Assembly (NCBI GenBank): GCA_023053575.1
Contig: JAKZAP010000016.1
Span: 11,426,030 to 11,490,029, forward strand
Length of the DNA stretch: 64,000 nucleotides
From: Branchinecta lynchi
Taxonomy: Eukaryota; Arthropoda; Branchiopoda; Anostraca; Branchinectidae
Reading direction: 5' to 3'
This document shows positions 22,318-34,640 of the stretch, one piece after another. Made by a program: the position numbers and the translations under genes. Numbering within the stretch: position 1 is the stretch's first letter; the number at the start of each line of letters is the position of its first letter. Below the pieces are notes generated by a model. That model was not told the DNA's origin and made no database searches. It saw only the letters and a program-made list of their open reading frames with translations.

Positions 22318-22620
22318 CCCGATGAAAAAAAATTCTCAAAATAGTACTATGAAGTAGTACGACAAAGTAGCATGCAGTACTAACGATGCTACTACATGCT
22401 TCTACTTCAAGGCTACCGTGTTACTGCATACTACTATATGCTACTATTAGCAAGACTGGATGCTACTATGGCAAGGCAGGGTGCTACTGATACTACTACA
22501 TAAGACTGGACCAGTCTGAGGCACATTAAATGATAGTATTCTTTGCTATTACATAGTATTACCTGCAACGTTTTCGTACTAATACCATACTACTACGCAG
22601 GCTACAAATTTTTCATCGGG
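22318..22620. mobile_element. Family G element (G1), TAGTA-rich with 12-bp inverted ends
   Basis: The ends CCCGATGAAAAA and TTTTTCATCGGG are perfect inverted repeats. The interior is full of GCTACTA/TAGTAGC words. A second copy in the opposite orientation lies at 29583-29874. Flanks show TT on both sides, too short to prove a target duplication. No ORF. Confidence 0.75.
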
Positions 22621-24324
22621 TTGTAATGAACCGTAATCAACGCCCAACTAGGTTCCTACGAAGCAGATACTGAACACGGATATGAATTAGAAAGACAAGG
22701 GTTAGAAACAGACTTTGACCATGCTTTAAAGGACACCCGAACAATGAAACCATACTTGAACACATCACAGGGAATGCATTTACAGGTATGCCCACGGAGA
22801 GCATTCTCCTCCTGAGCGTGACGTTTTCAAAATAGGGATGTTCGTTTCTTGGAGGTTTGCACATGCAGACTCCAAGACAAAAAGCGCAATTCATTGAAAT
22901 CTTGTACAGCGCTGGCCGGATCGTATTGGAATTTCTTTTAGATATACGTTTGGGTCTTAACTGGTTAAAAAATATTCCAGAAGAAGGGTTAATTGGAGAC
23001 ATTTGTTCATTTTTAAAATTGTTTGGTACTGAAATAAGGACAGATGCAAAATGGAGCAAAAATCATAGCTTGGAAACACTATTTCGTATTTGGATTAGGT
23101 TTTCTGCAGGTCATACAGATAGGGATGATACTTGGTACTCTTCACTCAGGTGTCCTTTAAGAGCTACTATCGAAGCAAGCTATTTTCGAACTAGTAACCT
23201 ACACAATACATTGAATTCTTGACATGAAATGGGGATCCTACTTGTGTCACTAAGCGTGAGCTCATTGGTTCTCAAACCTACACGCTAGAATTGGTTAGGG
23301 AGTAATCCCAAGGATGTGTCTGTGGATAGTTAACAAGGACAGGCCAACAAGACAATTACTCGAAAAGATGGCTTTGCTTCGGATTTTTCAATAAATAAAT
23401 AACGTTTAAGAAGCATATCTGACCATTACTAGAACACAGGCAGACTTCATTCTTCTAAAATTAATCCAACTATTGACACTATCGAACTCAGAACATACAC
23501 GTGAAGCTTCTCACACGCCTTCAATTATCCCAAATATTAGAAATCACCAACAGCAATAGTATATTCCCTTCTCACTAAATACTCTAACATCGACTGGACA
23601 CTTTGCGCTTCCATAGAAGCGCAGAAACTAGGACATAATTTTCGTTTTAGGCAGTCAGACCAAGGCCAGAAACTGTCCGGCGAAGTGGAAGAGTCATATC
23701 TAAATGTGTTGAATCATCATGACAAAGATTTATGTAATAGGCCAGAAAAGAATAAGACATGAACCTCGTGAAAACGTCGATACTATTAAGGACTCAAAAT
23801 CACCCTGGACTTGGACTGTGCCGAGGACTGTGCTAGACTGAGATAAATCAACAAACTCTAAAGCACAATTCACGACTTGCATCACCAGGTCATTACAGGA
23901 AGCAAATAGAGTCGGTTCATAATTCATTATTACATGTATGAATAAAGCAACACAAGTTTTGGCGGACAAGCCTCCGCGGGAATCTTACCGTTAGCTTCCT
24001 CTAATGTTGGAAGCAGAACCAACTCTCTGCCAAGGAATGGAAAGCGCACGTCCCAAAAGTTCTTATGGACTCTCTATTTAGGAAGCAGCTATCTTTCTAA
24101 CACGTGGAGTTTCGGAAAAGAACCTTGAGAAGAAGATGAGGGGCTTAGGGGAAAGGCGCGGCTGGGAATAAACACTTAATGAAGAAAATCACCCCCTAAC
24201 TATGAAAGGATTAAACAAACATTTGAAAGGAACAACTGTGATATATGACAAAGAGCTAGAAAGAAGATTAGCTGCAAGGCAGATCGCACAGAAGAAGATT
24301 GGGCCAGAAAACACTCAAAGAGGT
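22621..24324. other. No recognised gene
   Basis: Opposing open frames of 140 codons (minus, 23059-22637) and 121 codons (plus, 22857-23222) overlap; neither matches a family I know. The rest is unassigned. Confidence 0.4.
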
Positions 24325-26012
24325 TGAGATATTTTGTTCAAACATTGCATGAGGACTCTTTGGGTCAAGGTACAGGTCAAGTTCGAGGATGCGCTTTGTA
24401 GCTTTATTTTTAGAGCTAGGGGAGAGATTTCAAATTAACAGTAAAAATTTAAAAGCTAATTATTTAGTGGTAAGGAGATTTGTTGAATCCGAATATGAAA
24501 ATTATTTTCTCACTGGACAAGTATTTCACCCGGAACCCGCCAAAAAAAACGAAAATTTTCGAAAGTAAAAGTTTAATCTGAAGTTGATTAGAGGTTAGAT
24601 TTAGGGTTAAAGTTCAATGGGCACATCAAACTACCCCAATCCCACTCAGTAACAACCTAGGAACAATGCTTACCCCCTAGCTCAGCAGCTTTTTCAGCAG
24701 TTTCCTCTCTGTGATATTTCAAAGCGTAATATTTTGGGCCAGTACATGCTCAATTTACTAGCTTGGACAAAGAGAAAAGTGATGTTTCTTATAACACTTA
24801 GTAGATCTTTATTTTATGCATAAAGCCTGTCTAATTCAGATTTGAATAGGCTATTTGTTTTTGAATACTTTTTGTTGCTATGTTATCTTTTATAAACTTA
24901 TTGCATATTCTGGTACATTTTATAAAGCAACTTAAACAAGCTTCACAACACTATCCCACAAGGTTAAACTTTTAATAGGCACTTAAAACATGGAACTTCT
25001 GATGACACACTAGAACAATCAGGTAAACTGCATCTGCGGCTTCACTTATTGGTGACATCTCAAATATATCCTTTTCTATCAAGCATTGCTGCGAGTTTTT
25101 GAATTTCCTGCCACGATATCCCAGCTCCTAAGCTTTGGATCGCCGAAATGCCAGAGAGGGAAAGACAAGGGATAACAAGAAAACGGCCGATTTTCGTAGC
25201 GCCTTCTAAAGGAAGTCGGAAATGTTTATTTGTGAAGCATCTAATACAAAATAAAGCATTAGAAGTGTCCATTGTGCTTTAAGGATTATGCTGAATCTGA
25301 ATATGAAATTTGTTTTCGCGCCATACAAGTGATTCAGACGGAATCCGGCAAAACCGAAAATTTATGAAAAAGTAAAAGCCTAGTCTGGAGTTGATTAGAG
25401 GGTTGATTTAGGGGTATAAAGACATGACGAATCCGGATATGAAAATTATTTTCTTGCTGGGCGAATAGTTCACCCGGAACCCGGCAACAACCAGAATTTA
25501 GCATGAAGTTTTAAAACACAATGCTATAGTCAATATAGGCTGAGAAGACATGTTGTTGCAGCTTTCAAACATACTAAGGATCAACTAGAGACTCGGTATC
25601 GGGGTAAGGAGTCATGTCCAATTCTACTTCTTCATGTCCATGTCCAATTTTAAACTTTATTTCCTTGACGGATAAGCTGGCAAAATTTGCCAAGACCCGA
25701 AAATTTGGATTGAAATTAATAATAATTAATAATTAATGTCACCAGCTCTTTTGCTCTGCATGCAGTTCGTCGAGAGTAACGTGCTGTTAAAAGGAGGTAT
25801 TTGGTCAAGTCGTCAAGTTGGTCTGAAGTCGAATAGAGGTGAAATGTTGGAGTAAACATGCATGATGACTCCATATCTGAACTTGGTTGTAGATCATAGC
25901 AAAATGCTATAGCGTTTGGCGAAGACCGGAAATCTACAAGATTCGCTTTTCTGGATCAAGTAGTCCAATAAATATTCAATATTTGGGATCCCATCGAAAC
26001 CTTTGGTCTTAT
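24325..26012 (-). mobile_element. Family B element (B9), palindromic end missing, carrying a TTAA insertion
   Basis: The ACAAGACC-type end, here GGGATCCCATCGAAACC ... GGTCTTA, closes at about 26012. The microsatellite and palindromic head are gone, and the sequence starts near 24325 within the GAGATATTTTGTTCAAAC segment. The units are more diverged than in other copies. The element at 24611-25278 interrupts it. Confidence 0.7.
24611..25278. mobile_element. TTAA-flanked (piggyBac-like) non-autonomous element inside B9
   Basis: TTAA occurs at 24607-24610 and 25279-25282. The ends AGTTCAATGGGCAC and GTGTCCATTGTGCT are inverted repeats matching at 11 of 14 positions. Removing the segment leaves GATTTAGGGTTAAGGATTATG, which aligns to the uninterrupted family B phrase GATTTAGGGGTAAGGAG. 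A TTAA target is diagnostic for piggyBac-type insertion. No transposase is encoded. Confidence 0.78.
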
Positions 26013-28151
26013 TGCTAGAAAGTGGTAAGAACCTCTGCGTTTTTTTTAGAGAACATTAGGTCGGACTGATGATTATGACATTACATTTTGGAAAACTCCG
26101 TAGAACTGTTGCCGGAGGCCAAAAGGACGGTTTTTGCTTGTCCTCGAGCCAGAGCCTACGGTGTGCGAAGTGAAGTGGAGTTGTATAGCCTATGTCTGAG
26201 AGGGTTATCTAAAGTTGTGCAACCAAGCTTCCGTTTCATCAAGCCATGTTTCTGCTTTCCATTGTAAGGGCAAGCAGGCAGACACTAGTTTCAGATTGAA
26301 GGTGGACTAAAATCTATAAGTGCTAAATATGTGCGGCAGTTCCCAGGCCCCATAGCCAATACGTCGTCTTTCAGTGATAAATAGAGAAATTTCCAGAATA
26401 AAAAAGTGGTATTTTCCCACGGGTCCGAAAGTACTGCCATCTATTAGTTCTACCCAGTTCCGATCGTGATTTCTATTGATTTTATCAGTCTTTTGTACTT
26501 GGGACTGAGTCAGAGAAATGGTAGCATATCAGATGTGCCTCTTAAACTTTAAAGTTCTCTCATTGCCGAAGAAATTAAAGCTTATCTCTTCGGTCAAGTG
26601 CCATATAGCGATCGCAATTTCTGTCCGTCCGTCGGTCAGTTAGTCGGTTCGGGTTTTGCTAGTTCGGGCACTTCCACATAAGCTAGGACGATAAAACTCG
26701 GCACGCATATCAGGGACCCGAAAAGATTAACTTGGAAACAGTCGTTTCCCCGATCCAACCATCGTTGAGGGAGTGGAGGGAGGGGGAATCCGGAATCTTG
26801 AGGTATTTATAACTTTTGAACGGGTCATTGGATCTTAATGAAACCTGACATTTGGAAAGACCTCATGTCTCAGACGACACACTTCATATCCGAACCGGAT
26901 CCAGTGACTTTGGGGAGAGTTGGAGGGAACCGGAAAGCTTGGGAAAGGCTTAGAGTAGGAGGTATCGGGATGAAACTTTCAGGGAAGACCAAGCGCAAGT
27001 CCTAGATAAACCACTGACATAACCGGACTGGATTCGGGCACTGTGGGGGGAGTTGGGGGGGGGGGGGGTCCAGCCAGTTCGGTACTTCCCGATGTACTAG
27101 TATCCGAATAGACCGACTTGAAAATAGCCGTTTTCACAATCAAAACATCGTGGGGGGAGTGGAAGGATGGGGAATCCGGAATCTAGTGACATTTATATCT
27201 TTTGAACGGGGGATCGGATTTGAAAATAACTTCGCACGTGGAAGATGCTCCATGTGAAGTCCAAACCGGATCCGATACTGGGGGGGGGGGGTGAAGGGGG
27301 AACGGAACTTTTTTGAAACGCATACCGTCGACGGATCGGGTTGGAATTTGGTGGAAAGAACAAGCATAAGCATTAGATACGTTCTTGACAGAACCAGATC
27401 ATACTTCCAGATGTGCTAAGGAGGATAAAACTTGGCGGGCATATTAGTGACCCGACCAAATAGACTTAAGGACCCGACACAATGCCCAAGGAAGACTTCC
27501 GTTTTTGGATCCAATCATTTTTCCGGGAGTTGAGGGAGGGGGAATCCGGAAATTACTGAATTCCGTAAGTTGTGAACAAATAGTTGAATTCAAGTGAAAC
27601 TGTATGGGTGATACGAACTGATGACCTAGATATGCAAAGCATGTGTCCGAACCCCATGCAGCCATGGTTGGAGGAGTTGGAGGGGGGGGGGGGGGTCCGG
27701 AAACTTTGTGACGTTCACAACACCCAAACTGATGGGACGAACGTGATGCAAGTTGGACAGTACCACGTTTATGCGGCCTAGATTTGTTCTTTGGCTTCCG
27801 AACCGGATCCGACCAAGGTAGAGGATGACGAAGCAGGAACCGGAAATTTGCAGATATGCTCCAATTCGAGTAAAACTTGATGGACGGGAAGAGGAGCTGT
27901 TAGAGATGCGATATGTATGTGTCCGAGTCGTATTCGGCCACAGCGGGGGAGTTGGAGGGTGAGTCCCTGAAATGTTGTGCCTCGCATAGGGGTTAAACGA
28001 GTGGAGTGATTTGAAGGAAACTTGGAAAGACGAGAGATCGTATGCCTTAGATGACATACTTTAGTGTCCAGACCGGATCCGAGCAAGGTGGAGAGGTCTA
28101 CCGGAATTTCCGGAATCAGATTTACTTTCTCGTTTCTCACACCACCCTGAT

Positions 28152-29582
28152 GAACAAGACCAAAGGTTTCGATGGGATCCCAAAAATTCAATATTTGATC
28201 CAGACAACTGGGTCTTGTCTTAGCCAGATCCAGTCTTCGCCAGACTCCTTGAACATTTTTACAATTAAAATTCAGAAACAGATTAAGGCCAAATAGCTAA
28301 TCATCTGAGAAAACCAAGTTCAGATTTGGATTCAGCATGTGTGTTTACCCCTATAAGTCATATCTGTTTTGACGAAAACTTCCTGCCACTTCTGCCAATT
28401 TCCCGGTTCCGGCCGAACTCCAGAACTACTTGTCCGGCGAAAAAAGAAAGCTCAAACACGAAATCAGGGTATCTTCTTTCCCCAGTAATGAACATCTAAT
28501 CAACTTCAAATAGAAATTTAGCTTATAACAAAATTTCCGATTCCAGCCGGATTCCGGTCGAACTATATGTCCGGGTAAAATACGATTGTCACACAGGGAC
28601 TCAGCATCTCTTCTTACCCCTAAATCGCTTATCTAATCGACTAGAAATAAAACTTTGACTTCCAACAGTTTTCCGGTTTTGGCCGGATTCCGGACTAACT
28701 ACATGTCCGGGTAGAAACTTGTTTTCACATAAGTGTTCAGCATGTCTTCTTGCCCTAAATCGAACATCTAATCAACTCCAAATAAAACTTTTAATTTTGA
28801 CAAACTTTCCGGTTTGGGCCGGATTCCGGTCAAAATACTGGTCCGTCGAGAAAACAGTTTTCACCATCGTCTTCAGCATGTCTCCCTACCTCTAAATCGA
28901 ACATTTAATCAACTTCAAATAAAACTTTTACTTTCAACAAGCTTTCCGGTTTGGGCCGGATTCCGGGCGAAATACTTGTCCATCGAGAAAATAGTTTTCA
29001 CCATCGTCTTCAGCATGTCTTCGTACCCCTAAATCGAACATCTAATCAATTTCAAATAAAACTTTTACATTCAACAAACTTTCCGGTTTGGGCCGGATTC
29101 CGGGCGAAATACTTGTCCGTCGAGAAAATAATTTTCACCATCGTCTTCAGCATGTCTTCCTACCCCTAAATCGAACATCTAATCAACTTCAAATAAAACT
29201 TTTACTTTCAACAAACTTTCCGGTTTTGGCCGGATTCCGGGCGAACTACTTGTCCGATGACAAAATGGTTTTCACCATCGTGTTCAGCATGTCTTCTTAC
29301 CCCATAATCGACTATCACATTAGCTGTTTCAAAATATTTTGTTCGTCCCTTAATTTGAATCCCCTCCCCCACCCCTAAATGTAGAGCTACAAAGCCCATC
29401 TACGAACTTGACTGGTCCGACGACCCAACGAACCCTCACACCAAGTTTCATCAAAATATCTCATTCCCTTCGAGAGTTATCGTGCTTACAGACGGACGGA
29501 CGGACGGACGGACGGACGGACAGACGGACAACTTTTGCGATGTCATAGGTATCCCTCCACTTACGTTTTGGGATCCCAAAAA
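28152..29582 (+). mobile_element. Family B element (B4), best-preserved copy
   Basis: A complete copy: ACAAGACCAAAGGTTTCGA and TGGGATCCCAAAAATTC on the left, then tandem units, a (GACG)n microsatellite at 29491-29528, GTCATAGGTATCCCTCCAC and the palindrome TTTTGGGATCCCAAAAA on the right. Units repeat with a 137-bp period (TTCCGGTTTGGGCCGGATTC at about 28807, 28945 and 29082). It encodes no protein; open frames across the repeats are by-products. Confidence 0.88.
28807..29245 (+). repeat. 137-bp tandem units in B4
   Basis: At least three successive near-identical units spaced 137 bp apart, each with CCGGATTCCGG, a CTTGTCC-CGAGAAAAT segment, CACCATCGTCTTCAGCATGT and CCCTAAATCGAACAT. Earlier units (from about 28400) are more diverged, so the most homogeneous units lie near the microsatellite. 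Confidence 0.88.
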
Positions 29583-29874
29583 TGTGTAGCCTGCGTAGTA
29601 GTATGGTAGTAGTACGAAAACGTTGCATGTAAAACTATGTAATAGCAAAGAATACTATCATTTAATGTGCCTCAGACTGGTCCAATCTTATGTAGTAGTA
29701 TCCAGTAGCAACCTGTCTTGCCATAGTAATATCCGGTCTTGCTAATAGTAGCATATAGTAGTATGCAGTAACAAGGTAGCCTTGAAGTAGAAGGATGTGG
29801 TAGCATCGTTAGTATTGCATGCTACTTTTTCGCACTACTTCATAGTACTATTTTGAGGTAAATTTGTCATCGGG
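29583..29874. mobile_element. Family G element (G2), opposite orientation to G1
   Basis: Matches the reverse complement of 22318-22620 along nearly its whole length and ends GTCATCGGG. The other end (CCCGATG...) is replaced by the palindromic end of B4, so G2 and B4 abut directly. Confidence 0.75.
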
Positions 29875-30500
29875 ACCAACCATATGAGCTCTTAGCTCTT
29901 GTTTGGTACAAAAATTCCTTCATAAGATACACCACTGTGAAAGAAAAGAAAAGGTAATCCCTGAGCCGAAGCTGACTTGGAAACATATATTCAAATAATG
30001 CATTAAACGCATCAGTCAGCTAGGATGCTTTGGCAGCGATATTACGGCCCTTCTTGGCAAGGATGCTCGTCAGGGTCTTAAACTTCATGGTCAAGGTTGG
30101 AAAAGGATCGAACCTCCAATAAATATCCGAAGCTCCTACCGACTATAAATATGTATTTATTATTTATATATATACTCCACGTTGCCCAGGTAAAGTAGAT
30201 CTAGTTCGTTCTCTTTTTCGTTCCATGGCCTCTGTTAGAGAAAGAAAATTCTATCTAAACAAATTCCATAAAACAAGAATCTTACACAAATGTATCCGCC
30301 AATTTCCGGACAGAAACAGAATAAATAAATGAGAAAAATAACCAAAGCCAGCATTTGGTTTCGCCGGAGGGAAGAGTCGGAGCTGGAACTTCATTCCGGA
30401 CAAGGATGCTGGATTTGCTGTTCGATTTAAGTTGCTGTTTTTTTTTTCAGATATAGTTTGTTATTGTTTCACTTTAGTTTCGATATTGTTTCACTTTAGT

Positions 30501-33500
30501 TGTGTTGCGAGAGCAACACTTTGGTTTTGTCTCGTTTTTTTTGTTTTTTGTTTTTTTTCCTATGACTCCGATTTCATTTTATTCCTGGTAACTGAGAAGG
30601 GTCTAACCTGTGCGGTTTTTACGGAAAGTGTGGACCTTAGGCCGGATTGACGAATATGACATTATATTTTGGAAAGCTCCGTAGAACTCTTGCCTGGGGC
30701 CAATAAGGATGGTTTTTGCTTGTCATCGAGCCAGAGCCTACGGTTTGCGAAGTGAAGTGGAGTTGTATAGCCTATGTCAGAGAGGACTATCTGAAGTTGT
30801 GTAGCGAACCTTTCGTTTCATCAAAAGATGTTTCTGCTTTCGAGTGGAAAGCTCCGTTCTAGCACGCAAGCAGGCAGGCACCAGTTTCAAATTGAAGATG
30901 GACTAAAATCTATAAGTGTTAAATATATGCGGCAGTTACCCGGCCCCACAGCCAACATATCTTCTTTGAGTGATAAATAGAAAAATCTACAGAGACAAAA
31001 AAGTGGCTTTTTCCCACGGGTCCGAAAGTGCTGCCATCTATTGTTTCTGTCTATGTCTGCGACGATTTCAGCTGAGTTTATATTTTTTTTTTTTGCACTT
31101 TGGTTTGCGGTAGAGTAACGGTATCAGATGTGCCTCTTAAACTTTAAAAGTTCTCTCATTGCTAAAGAAACTAAAGCTTATCCTTTGCTCCTTTCTAAGT
31201 CGTGACGTTAGAAAGTTGGCCTACGGCAAAAAAGTCAACTTTTGAACTAAGACAGGTAGAATTTTTTTTTCGACGGCAATCGATAGCCATTGATGGGCTG
31301 ATCAAAGTATATGTCATCCATTTTTTGGTACAAAAATTCCTTCATGAGATACACCAGTTTGAAAATTTCAAAGGGGTTGACAACTTCATAGTAAGGTACA
31401 TTGAAACCAAAAATAGGCGATACCAGTTATGATGCATATAGGGGACTTTTAAGCAACAGTCGACTGTTAGCCCATAATCATCTTCGGTAATGAGGGGTTT
31501 GCAGCTTTTGCTAGTTGGTATACCTGTTATTTGTTTCCGGTGTATTCGATGGTAAGAACAATTTGGTTCCCAATGGTAAGATATGCAAGGGACTTGTAAG
31601 TAATAATCGGCTGTTATGCTACAATCATCTTCTGCGATGATGGGTTTGCAGCTTTTGCTAGCTGGTGTACCCATTATTTGTTTCCGGTTAACTTAATGTA
31701 TATCACGGGAGAGGGACTTGTAAGTAGGAATCGGTTCACGAGGGGTTAGGAATTTTTGCAAATGGGTGCACATTGTATTCGATTTCTATAAATCTGACGG
31801 TAAGAAAGTTTGTGTCGATGGTCTATCAATGTAACCGAGGATTAAATGTTTACACAACGGATACAAACGAAAATGTAAAGCAATGAGGTAGTTTCATAAT
31901 AATTAATAGTGTCATCTATGGTATTTTAATCCTGAAAAGTTACGGATAGCTTTCTATTACCAACTAGATTATATAAGTCACGATGTCTACGATTGAAAAG
32001 GATAAAGTACAATTGACTGCAAAGTTAATTTAGTCCCTTCTTCCTATATTATTTTGGCGTTGTTTTTACAACGCTGAAGAATATCTTTTGATCATATGAT
32101 TAATTTTTTTAGAACATCCCGTTTAAAAAGCTTATGCTATAATCATCTTCAGCGATAAGGGGCTTGCAGCTTTTGATAGCTGGTATATCCATTATTTGTT
32201 TCCGGTGAATTTGATGTCAATCACGGGAGACGGACTTGGAAGCAAGAATCGGTTCACGAGGGGCTAGAAAATTTTTGAAAATTGGTGCACATTGTATTCG
32301 ATTTCTGTAAATATGACAGTAAGAAAGTTTGTATCGATGGTCTATCGCTATAACCTAGGATTAACTGTTTACGCAACGGGTACAAACGATACGGTAATGT
32401 AAAACAATAAGGTAATTTTGTAATAATTAATAGTGTCATCTATGGTATTTTAATCCTGAAAAGTTACGGATAGCTTTATAATATCAACTAGATTATATAA
32501 GATATTGTTCCAAGTTTTCATCCGTCACGATATCTACGATTGAAAAGGATAAAGTTCGACTTCGACGGCAATAGATAGCCGCTGATGAGCTGATCAAAGT
32601 ATATGACATCCATTTTTTGGTAAAAAAATTCCTTTATGAGATATACCAGTTTGAAAGTTTCAAGGGGTTGACAACTTCAGTAGTAAGATACACACTGAAA
32701 CCAAAAATAGGCGATACCAGTTGTGAGACTTTTAGGGGACTTGTACGCGACAGGTGACTATTAGCTCATAATCATCTTCGGCAATGAGGGGTTTGCAGCT
32801 CTCGCTAGTTGGCGTACCTGTCATTTGATGAACAATTTGGTTCCCAAATGTAAAACTTGCAAGGGACTTTTAAGTAATAATCGGCTGTTATGCTACACAA
32901 ATCTTCAGCGATTATGGGTTTGCAACTTTTGCTAGTCGGTGTACCCATTATTTTTATCCGGTGAACTTGATGTCTATCACGGGAAAGGGACTTGTCAGTA
33001 GAATCGGTGCACGAGGGGCTAGAATTTTGTGCAAATTGTTGCAAATTGTATTCGATTTATATAGATCTGACGGTAAGAAAGTTTGTATCGTTGGTCTATC
33101 GCTGTAACCTAGGATTTACTGTTAACGCAACGGGTACAAACGATACTGTAATGTAAAACAAGGTAGTTTCGTAATAATTAATAGTGTCATCTATGGTATT
33201 TTAATCCTAAAAAGTTACGGATAGCTTTATAATACCAACTAGATTATATAGGATATTATTCCAAGTTTTCATCCGTCACGATGTCTACGATTGAAAAGGA
33301 TAAAGTTCAACTGACTGCAAAGTCAATTTAGTCCCTTTTTCCGATATGCTTTTGTTGTGGTTAGGGCAATCGATAGCCCTTGAAGAGCTGATCAAAATAT
33401 ATGCCATCCATTTTTTGAACAAAAATCCTTCATGAGATAAACCAGTTTGAAAGTTTCAGGGGGTTGACAACTTTAAGAGTAAGGTACACACTGAAACCAA

Positions 33501-34290
33501 AAATAGGCGATACCAGTTGTGAGACATGTAAGGGACTTGTAAGCAACAGTCGACTGTAAGCAACAGTCGACTGTTAGCTCATAATCATCTTCGGCAACGA
33601 GGAGTTTGCAGCTTTTGCTATTTGGTATACCTGTTATTTGTCTCAGGTGTATTCGATGGTAAGAACAATTTTGTTCCCAATTGTAAGACATGCATGGGAC
33701 TTGTAAGTAATAATCGGCTTTTATGCTATAATCATCTTCAGCGATGAGGGGTTTGCAACTTTTGATAGCTGGTGTATCCATTATTTGTTTCCGGTGAATT
33801 TGATGTCAATCACGGGAGAGGGACTTGTAAGTAAGCACGAGGGGCTAGACATTTTTGAAAATTGGTGCACATTGTATTCGATTTCTGTAAATATGACAGT
33901 AAGAAAGTTTGTATCGATGGTCTATCGCTATAACCTAGGATTAACTGTTTACGCAACGGGTACAAACGATACGGTAATGTAAAACAATAAGGTAGTTTTG
34001 TAATAATTAATAGTGTCATCTATGGTATTTTAATCCTGAAACGTTACGGATAGCCTTCTTCCGATATTGTTTTGTTGTTGGTTTTACAACGCTAAAGAAC
34101 ATCTTTTGATTATGTGATTATTCTTTTTAGAACATACCGTTTTAAAAGCTTCGATAAGTTGACAATTTCAGCATTTAACCGACAGCGAAGAAACAAAACC
34201 AAAGTGTTGCTCTCGCAACACTTTAGCCGGCGAAGCCGGACAAAGGTTGCCGCAACACTTCACGTTGCCCGGGCAACGTAGGTCTAGTTT
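30501..34290 (+). mobile_element. Family H element (H2), hairpin-ended with large internal repeats
   Basis: The left terminus contains the hairpin GTGTTGCGAGAGCAACAC (30502-30519) followed by TTTGGTTTTGT. The right part contains AACAAAACCAAA followed by GTGTTGCTCTCGCAACAC (34204-34221), so the ends are inverted repeats. Beyond the right hairpin come CCGGCGAAGCCGG and the perfect palindrome GTTGCCCGGGCAAC (34264-34277). The interior has repeated segments starting with TTGGTA-AAAAATTCCTT near 31325, 32619 and 33415. There is no coding capacity. Like A and B, it has the plan of a hairpin-ended, internally repeated non-autonomous element. Confidence 0.7.
31326..34060 (+). repeat. Long internal repeats of H2
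   Basis: Three incomplete copies of a segment of roughly 0.8-1.3 kb. Shared phrases include GAGATA-ACCAGTTTGAAA, ACCAAAAATAGGCGATACCA, ATAATCATCTTC-GC-ATGAGG, GGTTTGCAGCTTTTGCTA and TAATTAATAGTGTCATCTAT. Copies differ by indels, and some are joined part-way through the unit, as after unequal exchange. Confidence 0.8.
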
Positions 34291-34329
34291 AACCTACTTT
34301 TTTTTTTACTTATGAAAGTACAGTATATA

Positions 34330-34640
34330 GGACGGACGAATAAAACGGTAAGCTGGGGCACCATACCCTGGAGCAAGGGCACAATAACCCCATGAAAATC
34401 CGCTGAAATGAAAATCTGATATGAGTTGTATTGTGCCCTTGTCCCAGGGACAAGGTCACACACAACTGAGGACTTGTGTGTGACTGGTATAGAAATCGTC
34501 GACTGTGCTATTGCCCTGAGCCACCGAATGGATGAAATGATTGTATATATTTAGTAAAGAATAGTCCTGTTTTAGTGTAATTGTAAAATGCGATGTGTAA
34601 TATCACGAATTAAACAAACTGATTGATTGATTGAAAAAGC
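34330..34640 (+). mobile_element. Probable 3' end of a retroposon with (GATT)n tail
   Basis: A non-coding stretch ends AATTAAACAAACTGATTGATT at about 34620 with a short GATT repeat. Upstream are two inverted repeats: CCCTGGAGCAAGGGCACAAT with ATTGTGCCCTTGTCCCAGGG, and GTCACACACAA with TTGTGTGTGAC. No coding remnant was recognised. Confidence 0.4.

Larger units (their letters stand above)
26585..29906 (-). mobile_element. Family A element (A3), inverted, nested in H1
   Basis: The microsatellite end (CAAGTGCCATATAGCGATCG, then GTCCGTCCGTCGGTCAG) is on the left and the AAGAGCTAAGAGCTC end is on the right at 29890-29906. The body has diverged family A units with GGGGAGTTGGAGGG and GAACCGGATCC. 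The outer arm of the terminal hairpin is missing at 26585. B4 (28152-29582) and G2 (29583-29874) sit inside, close to the right end. Confidence 0.72.
26045..30206 (+). mobile_element. Family H element (H1), interrupted by A3, B4 and G2
   Basis: 26045-26586 matches 30640-31190 closely (CTCCGTAGAACT, GGTTTTTGCTTGTC, GAGCCAGAGCCTACGG, GCGGCAGTT-CC). After the nested elements the match resumes at 29909 with GGTACAAAAATTCCTTCAT. The right boundary is set by CACGTTGCCC-GG and TAG-TCTAGTT near 30178-30206, also seen at the end of H2. Confidence 0.65.

Noticed and set aside
22637..23222. Opposing frames of 140 and 121 codons
   Set aside because: They overlap on opposite strands, match no family I know and have no splice or promoter context.
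28814..29378. Series of 72-96 codon frames with MGRIP-EIL
   Set aside because: Same 137-bp family B unit read three times; no coding signature beyond the repeat.
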